Assembly (NCBI GenBank): GCA_027485235.1
Contig: JAIXRJ010000049.1
Coordinates: 1 to 64,000 of the forward strand
DNA: 64,000 bases
Source: Comamonadaceae bacterium
GTDB lineage: Bacteria; Pseudomonadota; Gammaproteobacteria; Burkholderiales; Burkholderiaceae_C
Reading direction: 5' to 3'
The notes under the pieces were generated by a model. That model saw nothing but the letters and a program-made list of their open reading frames with translations, searched no databases and had not been told where the DNA came from. Of the stretch, positions 57,756 to 64,000 are shown piece after piece (within the stretch, counting starts at the first letter, position 1; each line of letters begins with the position of its first letter). The position numbers were made by a program, and so were the translations under genes.

Positions 57756-58523
57756 TTATTTGCCGACCAGCTGATTGAGTTTGTCCGCCTCAAAAAGTTC
57801 GTGCGTGGCGGGATCGCGGGGCAAGGGCACCTGTTGGTGTGCGCACAGCTGCTCCAGAGCCTTCCAGATCATGGCGATTTGTTGCTCTTGTCCAGCCGCA
57901 TTGTCGATCAGCCCGCGCAGCGCTTGGCTCACCGGGTCGTCGTCTTGTGTGATGCCGTAGGCGCTGAATTTGCGCTCGGTGCCCGACACATCGGCACTCT
58001 CGCCGGCCTTGGACGGGATGATGCGCGCCGGAATGCCCACCGCTGTGGCCCCGGCTGGCACCGGTTTGATGACCACCGCATTGCTGCCGATCTTGGCGCC
58101 ATCGCCCACCTCAAAACCACCGAGCACCTTGGCCCCAGCGCTAACGACCACGTCTTTGCCGAGGGTCGGGTGGCGTTTGGCACCTTTGTACAGCGAGGTG
58201 CCACCCAAGGTCACGCCCTGGTAAATTGTGCAACCGTCGCCAATCTCAGCAGTCTCACCCACCACCACGCCCATGGCGTGGTCAAAGAACACCCGTTCAC
58301 CAATCTTGGCGCCCGGGTGGATTTCGATGCCGGTCAGGCCCCGGGCCACATGCGAGATGAATCGGCCCAGCCATTTGAAGCCATGGTTCCAGCACCAGTG
58401 CGCACGCCGGTGCAGCACCAAAGCGTGCAAACCCGGGTAGCAGGTCAAGACTTCCCAGGCGGTGCGGGCCGCAGGGTCCCGGTCGAGGATGCACTGGATA
58501 TCGGTGCGTAGGCGTGAGAACAT
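57756..58523 (-). CDS. cysE: serine O-acetyltransferase
   Basis: The product is 255 aa. The left-handed beta helix begins near 85 ([28 protein letters not shown], catalytic His in FDHAMG), with [20 protein letters not shown] as the acetyl-CoA/substrate loop. First step of cysteine synthesis from serine. It ends 3 bases past the dnaG stop (convergent) and lies 10 bases downstream of trmJ. Confidence 0.95.
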   Translation of the reverse strand: MFSRLRTDIQCILDRDPAARTAWEVLTCYPGLHALVLHRRAHWCWNHGFKWLGRFISHVARGLTGIEIHPGAKIGERVFFDHAMGVVVGETAEIGDGCTIYQGVTLGGTSLYKGAKRHPTLGKDVVVSAGAKVLGGFEVGDGAKIGSNAVVIKPVPAGATAVGIPARIIPSKAGESADVSGTERKFSAYGITQDDDPVSQALRGLIDNAAGQEQQIAMIWKALEQLCAHQQVPLPRDPATHELFEADKLNQLVGK

Positions 58524-58533
58524 GGGCTTGAGT

Positions 58534-59265
58534 CTATCGCTTGGTTTGAGAAGTCTGGATCATGGCCTTGGCCACCCCGCGCAGGATGTGGATTTCTTCC
58601 GGACTCAAGTCAGCACGGTTGAACAGTTGGTTCAAACGCGGCATGAGCTTTTTGGGCGCAGCCGGGTCCAAAAAGCCGATGTCGGTCAGCGCCTGCTCCC
58701 AATGCGACAGCATGCCCGCCACCTGCTGCGCATCGGCCTTGTCTGACGGCGGCACGGCATCCTGAACCGGAAAACCGCCCAAAGCCACGCGCCAGTCGTA
58801 GGCAACCACCTGAATGGCCGAGCCCAAATTGAGTGAACCGAACAGAGGATTGGTGGGAATGGACAGCGCCACATGGCAGCGGTAAACGTCTTCGTTTTTC
58901 ATGCCGAAACGTTCGCAGCCGAACAAAAACGCCACGCACTGCGCGGGTGCACCGGGCCGGGTCAGCTCGGCAAAATGTTCACGCGGTGAACGGGTGGGTG
59001 GGCCGAAGTCGCGCGGCGTCATGGCCGTGGCGCACAAATGCGTCACGCCCTCCAGGGCTTCGTCCAACGTGTCCACCACGCGCGCCCTGGCCAGCACATC
59101 ATGGGCCCCGCTGGCGCGTTGGATGGTTTCTTCCTTGCGCAGCACATTGGGCCAGCGCGGCGCCACCAGCACCAACTCGTCAAAGCCCATGACTTTCAGG
59201 GCGCGGGCGGCAGCGCCAACATTGCCGGCATGGCTGGTTTCTATCAGGATGAATCGCGTTTGCAT
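58534..59265 (-). CDS. trmJ: tRNA (cytidine/uridine-2'-O-)-methyltransferase TrmJ
   Basis: The product is 243 aa from the ATG at 59265. SPOUT fold: [24 protein letters not shown] is motif 1, [19 protein letters not shown] motif 2, and [23 protein letters not shown] motif 3 with the knot. The C-terminal extension [18 protein letters not shown] is specific to TrmJ. Methylates the ribose at position 32 of tRNA. Divergent from suhB. Confidence 0.94.
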   Translation of the reverse strand: MQTRFILIETSHAGNVGAAARALKVMGFDELVLVAPRWPNVLRKEETIQRASGAHDVLARARVVDTLDEALEGVTHLCATAMTPRDFGPPTRSPREHFAELTRPGAPAQCVAFLFGCERFGMKNEDVYRCHVALSIPTNPLFGSLNLGSAIQVVAYDWRVALGGFPVQDAVPPSDKADAQQVAGMLSHWEQALTDIGFLDPAAPKKLMPRLNQLFNRADLSPEEIHILRGVAKAMIQTSQTKR

Positions 59266-59415
59266 GCCCTGATTGTCCATGCACCCAAGCCGGGCCCATG
59301 GACAGGCCCATCTGGTTCAGGGCGTACCCATGGCGAATGCCATTTTTTTCGTGAGAAAATGCCCTATTTCGCCATCGCGATCGTGCGTGGGCCAGTTCAG
59401 TTCTTCACACAATTC

Positions 59416-60366
59416 ATGTCGTCCAATCTCCACCCCATGCTCAACGTGGCCACCAAGGCTGCACGCGCCGCTGGCGCCATCATCAACCGCGCCGCGCTCG
59501 ACGTTGAAGCCGTTCGCATCTCGCAAAAACAGGTCAACGACTTCGTCACCGAAGTCGACCATGCCAGCGAAAAAATCATCATCGACACCCTGCTGACCGC
59601 CTACCCTGACCACGGCATCCTGGCCGAAGAGTCTGGTCGGGAATTCGGCAACCCCTTGGCTGACCACATCTGGATCATCGACCCGCTGGACGGCACCACC
59701 AACTTCATCCACGGTTTCCCGGTTTATTGCGTGAGCATTGCCCTGCAAGTGCGCGGCAAGATCGAGCAAGCCGTCATTTACGACCCCACCCGCAACGACC
59801 TGTTCACCGCCACCAAAGGCCGTGGCGCCTTCATGAACGACCGCCGCCTGCGCGTGAGCAAGCGCATCCGGATGGAGGAATGCATCATTTCCACGGGCTT
59901 CCCTTTCCGCAAGGGTGACAACTTCAACCAGTACCTGCGCATGATGGGCGACGTGATGCAACGCACCGCCGGACTGCGCCGTCCGGGCGCTGCGGCGCTG
60001 GATCTGGCCTATGTGGCCGCCGGCTTCACCGATGGTTTCTTTGAAACCGGTCTGTCACCTTGGGACGTGGCTGCGGGCTCGCTGCTGGTCACCGAAGCCG
60101 GTGGCCTGATTGGCAACTTCACGGGCGACTCGGACTTTTTGGAACAAAAAGAGTGCCTGGCCGGTGCGCCCCGCATTTACGGCCAGTTGGTCACGATTTT
60201 GGGCAAGTACAGCAAATTCGCCAGCGCGGGCGACAAGGCCAACGTCCGCAGCGCCGTCGACACCCTGAGCCGCGAACGCACCTCGGACCACCACGGCCTC
60301 GAAGCCGATGGCCAAAAGGATGCCGCGGCCCAGGACGGCAGCGAAACCAAAGACGCGCCCTTCTGA
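59416..60366 (+). CDS. suhB: inositol-1-monophosphatase SuhB
   Basis: The product is 316 aa from the ATG at 59416. Metal-binding blocks: EE in [26 protein letters not shown], and [17 protein letters not shown]. In E. coli SuhB also binds RNA polymerase in the ribosomal antitermination complex. The last 45 residues are a charged, low-complexity tail ([19 protein letters not shown]) beyond the usual length. mutS follows 3 bases later. Confidence 0.95.
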   Translation: MSSNLHPMLNVATKAARAAGAIINRAALDVEAVRISQKQVNDFVTEVDHASEKIIIDTLLTAYPDHGILAEESGREFGNPLADHIWIIDPLDGTTNFIHGFPVYCVSIALQVRGKIEQAVIYDPTRNDLFTATKGRGAFMNDRRLRVSKRIRMEECIISTGFPFRKGDNFNQYLRMMGDVMQRTAGLRRPGAAALDLAYVAAGFTDGFFETGLSPWDVAAGSLLVTEAGGLIGNFTGDSDFLEQKECLAGAPRIYGQLVTILGKYSKFASAGDKANVRSAVDTLSRERTSDHHGLEADGQKDAAAQDGSETKDAPF

Positions 60367-60369
60367 GCC

Positions 60370-63006
60370 ATGACTGCGCTCGACCTGAGTGCCCACACGC
60401 CCATGATGACCCAGTACCTGGGCATCAAGGCGGAATTCCCAGACACCCTGGTGTTCTACCGCATGGGCGACTTTTACGAGCTGTTCTTTGCTGACGCTGA
60501 AAAAGCGGCAGGCCTGCTCGACATCACATTGACCCGCCGGGGCCAATCGGCCGGGCAGCCGGTCATGATGGCGGGCGTGCCTTTTCATTCGATGGAAACC
60601 TACCTGGCCCGCTTGATCAAATTGGGCGAGTCGGTCGCCATTTGCGAGCAAGTGGGCGATGTGGGCACATCCAAAGGCCCGGTGGAGCGCAAAGTGGTGC
60701 GCGTGGTCACCCCCGGCACGCTGACCGACACCGAACTGCTGTCCGACAAAAGCGAAGCCATCTTGCTGGCCGTGCACCAAGCGGGCAAAAACCGCTGCGG
60801 CTTGGCCTGGCTGAGCGTGACGCAAGGCGTGGTGCATCTGGCCGAATGCGCACAAGATGAATTGGCCGACTGGATCGACCGCATCAGCCCCAGCGAACTG
60901 CTGGCCAGTGCAGGCATGACGCCCACCTTTGAGCAAAAACTGCGCGGCCTCAAAACCGCAGGCCGGGGCAGCTGGTCCTTTGCCCTGCGGCCCGACTTTC
61001 AGTTTGACGCGGGCCTGGGCCAACGCAAGCTGCTCGAACAACTGCAAGCTGCGTCGCTGGCCGCCTGGAGCGCCGACGCCCTGAACGACGCGCACGCCGC
61101 CGCCGCCGCGCTGCTGACGTATGCCGAACACACCCAGGGCCGCAGCCTGCCGCATGTGCAGCGCGTGCAGGTGCAGCGCTCGGACGCACTGATGGACCTG
61201 CCCGCCAGCACACGCCGCAACCTGGAGCTGACGCAAACCCTGCGCGGCGAAAGCGCTGCCGATTCACCCACGCTGTTTGCGCTGCTCGACACCTGCATGA
61301 CCGGCATGGGCAGCCGCCTGCTCAAAAGCTGGCTGCACAGCCCGCCGCGAGACCGGCAAGTGGCGCAGCAACGCCTGCAGGCGCAAGCCGTGTTGGGCGG
61401 TGACAGTGGATCGGGTGCCTGGAGCAGCCTGCGCGAACAACTCAAAGGCGCCAGCGACGTGGAGCGCATCACCGCGCGCACCGCGCTGCGTCAGGTACGC
61501 CCGCGCGAGTTGGTGGCCCTGCGCCATGCGCTGGCGCGTGCGGCTTCGCTGTCGACCCAATTGCAGGCCCTGAACCCAGAGCCCGGCACCTTGCTGGCCG
61601 GCATGGCCCGTTGGCTGACCCCGCCCACGCATTGCGCCGAGCTGCTGCAAATGGCCCTGCTCGAAGAGCCCGCTGCCTTGGTGCGCGACGGCGGCATCAT
61701 CGCCGACGGCCTGGACGCCGAGCTGGACGAGCTGCGCGGCATCCAGACCCACTGCGATGCGTTTTTGCTCGACCTGGAAACCCGCGAGAAAGAGCGCACC
61801 GGCATTGCCAACCTGCGCGTGCAGTTCAACAAGGTGCATGGCTTTTACATCGAGGTCACGCAAGGGCAACTCGACAAAGTGCCGGGCGACTACCGCCGCC
61901 GCCAGACGCTGAAAAACGCCGAGCGCTTCATCACGCCCGAGCTCAAAACTTTTGAAGACAAGGCCCTGTCGGCACAAGAGCGCGCCTTGACCCGCGAGAA
62001 GTGGCTCTACGAAGGCCTGCTCGACCAGCTGCAGCCATTTGTACCCGCACTCACCGAATTGGCGCAGGCCATGGCCAGCCTGGACGTGTTGTGCGCACTA
62101 ACGGAGCGATCTTTGACACTCAATTGGTGCGCCCCCGAGTTCACCAAAGAACCCTGCATCGAGATTCGCCAAGGCCGACATCCGGTGGTCGAGGCGCGCT
62201 TGGCCCAAATGTCCGGTGCCAGCTTCATCGCCAACGACACGGTGCTGGGCAGCAAGCAGCGCCTGCAAATCATCACCGGCCCCAACATGGGCGGCAAATC
62301 GACCTACATGCGCCAGGTGGCACTGATTGTGCTTTTGGCCAGCATCGGCAGCCATGTGCCCGCCAGCCGCTGCCGAATCGGCCCCATCGACGCCATCCAC
62401 ACCCGGATCGGTGCGGCGGACGACCTGGCCAACGCCCAATCGACCTTCATGCTGGAGATGACCGAAGCCGCGCAAATCTTGCACAGCGCGACCCCCCACA
62501 GCCTGGTGCTGATGGACGAGATCGGACGCGGCACCTCGACTTTTGACGGCCTGGCCCTGGCCAGCGGCATCGCCACGCACCTGCACAACAAAACACAAGC
62601 CTTTGCGCTGTTTGCCACGCACTACTTCGAGCTGACCGAGTTCCCGGCCACGCACACCGCCGCCGTCAACATGCACGTGAGCGCGGCCGAATCTGGCGCG
62701 TCGATTGTGTTTTTGCACGAGCTGCAACCCGGCCCTGCCAGCAAGAGCTATGGCGTGCAAGTGGCGCGGCTCGCGGGCATGCCTGCCGCCGTGCTCAACC
62801 ACGCCCGCCATGCGCTCAGCGCCCTGGAGGCCGGAGCCAGCGAAAGCCGCCAGCAAGTCGACCTGTTCGCCGCGCCACCCGAAACCGAAGCCACTGGCCC
62901 CAGCCCCATCGAAGTGGCGCTGGCCCAGATCAACCCCGATGCACTCAGCCCCCGCGAAGCGCTCGACGCCCTCTATGCCCTGCAGCGCCTGCTGCCCAAA
63001 AGTTAA
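60370..63006 (+). CDS. mutS: DNA mismatch repair protein MutS
   Basis: The product is 878 aa (E. coli 853). Mismatch-reading motif in [11 protein letters not shown] (Phe-x-Glu), clamp and lever domains, Walker [13 protein letters not shown] at about 637-648, and [16 protein letters not shown] (Walker B and signature). All intact. Recognises mismatches and recruits MutL. The 11-base gap to the next gene suggests cotranscription with Anbu. Confidence 0.97.
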   Translation: MTALDLSAHTPMMTQYLGIKAEFPDTLVFYRMGDFYELFFADAEKAAGLLDITLTRRGQSAGQPVMMAGVPFHSMETYLARLIKLGESVAICEQVGDVGTSKGPVERKVVRVVTPGTLTDTELLSDKSEAILLAVHQAGKNRCGLAWLSVTQGVVHLAECAQDELADWIDRISPSELLASAGMTPTFEQKLRGLKTAGRGSWSFALRPDFQFDAGLGQRKLLEQLQAASLAAWSADALNDAHAAAAALLTYAEHTQGRSLPHVQRVQVQRSDALMDLPASTRRNLELTQTLRGESAADSPTLFALLDTCMTGMGSRLLKSWLHSPPRDRQVAQQRLQAQAVLGGDSGSGAWSSLREQLKGASDVERITARTALRQVRPRELVALRHALARAASLSTQLQALNPEPGTLLAGMARWLTPPTHCAELLQMALLEEPAALVRDGGIIADGLDAELDELRGIQTHCDAFLLDLETREKERTGIANLRVQFNKVHGFYIEVTQGQLDKVPGDYRRRQTLKNAERFITPELKTFEDKALSAQERALTREKWLYEGLLDQLQPFVPALTELAQAMASLDVLCALTERSLTLNWCAPEFTKEPCIEIRQGRHPVVEARLAQMSGASFIANDTVLGSKQRLQIITGPNMGGKSTYMRQVALIVLLASIGSHVPASRCRIGPIDAIHTRIGAADDLANAQSTFMLEMTEAAQILHSATPHSLVLMDEIGRGTSTFDGLALASGIATHLHNKTQAFALFATHYFELTEFPATHTAAVNMHVSAAESGASIVFLHELQPGPASKSYGVQVARLAGMPAAVLNHARHALSALEAGASESRQQVDLFAAPPETEATGPSPIEVALAQINPDALSPREALDALYALQRLLPKS

Positions 63007-63017
63007 AGAGCCCCCAC

Positions 63018-63845
63018 ATGACCTACTGTGTTGCCGTCAAAACCCGCGCCGGTTTGGTGTTCTTGTCCGACTCCCGCACCAACGCGGGCCTGGACCAGAT
63101 CAGCACCTTCCGAAAAATGATCGTTTATGAAAAAGCGGGCGACCGTTTCATGACGCTGTTGTCAGCGGGCAACCTGAGCATCTCGCAGTCGGTGCGCGAA
63201 GTGCTGCAGATCGAGAAACTGGTCGAACCCGGCCAAGACGAGCCGCTCACCATCTGGAACGCCAAGAGCATGTTCGACGCCACCCGCGTGCTGGGCGCGG
63301 CCGTGCGCCGTGTGTACGAGCGCGATGCCGCCGCGCTGCGCGCATCGGGTGTGGAGTTCAACGTGTCCATGATCTTTGGAGGCCAAATCGGCGGCGAAGG
63401 CATGCGCTTGTTTCAGGTCTATTCGCCCGGCAACTTCATCGAAGCGACCGATGAGACGCCCTACTTTCAGATTGGCGAATCCAAATACGGCAAACCCGTG
63501 CTAGACCGCGTCATCACCCCCAACACCCCACTGGACGAAGCGGCCAAATGCGCCTTGGTGTCGATGGACTCGACACTCAAGTCCAACCTGTCGGTGGGCC
63601 TGCCGCTGGACATGGTCGTCTACCAAGCGGGCAGTTTGCAGACCGACCGCATCATGTGCATCGACGAGCACAACCCCTACTTCAAAATGTTGCGCACCAG
63701 CTGGGGCAACAAACTGCGCCAGATGTTCGACAGCATCGAAGACCCGATGTGGCACGGCGGTGCAACCGACATCCCGCTCATGGTGCCACCCTCACGCAAC
63801 GCCCTGCTCAAGAAAATCACCACGCCGGAAGAAAAACTGATTTGA
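63018..63845 (+). CDS. Anbu, bacterial proteasome-like peptidase
   Basis: The product is 275 aa, with predicted N-terminal nucleophile T2 exposed after Met removal (M-TYCVAVKT). GLVFLSDSRTNAGLDQIST and FRKMIVYEKAGDRFMTLLSAGNLSISQSV are Ntn-hydrolase blocks with the Asp and Lys that accompany the Thr. Anbu forms open helical rings. It often occurs near DUF2126/transglutaminase, DUF403 and ATP-grasp genes; a probable DUF2126 gene follows here on the opposite strand. Confidence 0.92.
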   Translation: MTYCVAVKTRAGLVFLSDSRTNAGLDQISTFRKMIVYEKAGDRFMTLLSAGNLSISQSVREVLQIEKLVEPGQDEPLTIWNAKSMFDATRVLGAAVRRVYERDAAALRASGVEFNVSMIFGGQIGGEGMRLFQVYSPGNFIEATDETPYFQIGESKYGKPVLDRVITPNTPLDEAAKCALVSMDSTLKSNLSVGLPLDMVVYQAGSLQTDRIMCIDEHNPYFKMLRTSWGNKLRQMFDSIEDPMWHGGATDIPLMVPPSRNALLKKITTPEEKLI

Positions 63846-63863
63846 ATCAGCGCTGATTTTTTT
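63845..63863 (+). terminator. intrinsic terminator of the mutS-anbu unit
   Basis: AATCA-gcgc-TGATT followed by a run of T residues, overlapping the Anbu stop codon. The stem is short and A/T-rich but well placed. Confidence 0.65.
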
Positions 63864-63901
63864 GACGCCCCCCCCTGCTCGTCATTGCTGACAGGGCATC
63901 T

Positions 63902-64000
63902 TCAAACCCGTCTCAAATCCAGGGTGTGCGGGAACTCGGGGCTGGCATGCAACTGGGCGTTGGGCTTGAGGTGCGGCAGCTGTTTCATCGCCCCTGGGGT
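63902..64000 (-). CDS. C-terminal end of a probable DUF2126 transglutaminase-family protein (partial)
   Basis: The last 32 codons of a minus-strand gene that continues past the window: PGAMKQLPHLKPNAQL, then HASPEFPHTLDLRRV and stop. A PGxM motif followed by a Pro-rich stretch and PEFPxTLDLRR at the very end is how I recall large transglutaminase-like proteins with DUF2126 ending. The convergent Anbu gene supports this, since the two are commonly neighbours. Identification rests on 32 residues only. Confidence 0.5.
   Translation of the reverse strand, partial: TPGAMKQLPHLKPNAQLHASPEFPHTLDLRRV

Overview
The window reads as chromosomal DNA of a GC-rich freshwater-type betaproteobacterium, most likely Burkholderiales/Comamonadaceae (Limnohabitans-, Rhodoferax- or Polaromonas-like). 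The evidence is the gene content: Bug/TctC-type binding proteins, the suhB-trmJ-cysE neighbourhood, trxA-rho-rpmE2, a TRAP transporter, c-type cytochromes, sulfide oxidation genes, and a split umuDC with its own SOS box. The genus is inference. I see no rRNA, tRNA, CRISPR array, intact insertion sequence or prophage.

Layout. 1-4.7 kb is the most accessory part: the 3' end of a protein with an 18-bp coding minisatellite, two exported or surface proteins (one with RTX repeats), and a small methyltransferase bracketed by two diverged copies of the same gene tail. 4.7-12.4 kb holds a serine hydrolase of the beta-lactamase fold, a TPR/glycosyltransferase-like protein, a two-gene cytochrome c operon, a GNAT acetyltransferase, dusC, an orphan HPt protein and a Nudix hydrolase. 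12.5-25.2 kb is mostly lipid and CoA metabolism with SOS mutagenesis: an SDR, umuDC, a 3-hydroxyisobutyrate dehydrogenase-type enzyme, two Bug proteins, a thiolase, a 2OG-Fe dioxygenase beside a core-only methionine synthase, a flavin monooxygenase and an acyl-CoA ligase. This stretch also carries remnants of a DUF2389 gene and of an SDR gene.

25.4-33.7 kb has an HTH-receiver regulator and a tightly overlapping nine-gene minus-strand operon: glutathione peroxidase, flavin amine oxidase, DUF1365, cyclopropane-fatty-acid synthase, chalcone-isomerase-like protein, MFS carrier, DUF3833, SDR, NTF2-like. It resembles the lipid-modification clusters that ECF11 sigma/ChrR systems control elsewhere, but no sigma factor lies in the window. 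33.9-40.6 kb is a sulfur island: SulP permease, two half-size YeeE/YedE transporters, a BigR/SqrR-type persulfide sensor, the divergent Blh persulfide dioxygenase under a palindrome-embedded promoter, then fccA-fccB-soxYZ(fused)-cytochrome c for sulfide oxidation.

41-53 kb contains a TIGR03862 flavoprotein, trxA, rho and rpmE2, a membrane glycosyltransferase-like protein, a MATE pump, a monooxygenase-fold protein, a MarR regulator divergent from a fumarylacetoacetate-hydrolase-family enzyme, and a dctPQM TRAP operon with a terminator between dctP and dctQ. 53-64 kb is largely housekeeping: a Nudix hydrolase, an acyl-CoA synthetase, dnaG, cysE, trmJ, suhB, mutS, the Anbu proteasome homologue, and the 3' end of a probable DUF2126 transglutaminase-family gene entering from the right.

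The best candidates for something undescribed are the lipid-modification operon without its usual sigma factor, the SoxYZ fusion whose carrier cysteine is internal, the core-MetE/2OG-dioxygenase pair, and the duplicated gene tails around the methyltransferase. All function calls come from reading motifs by eye.
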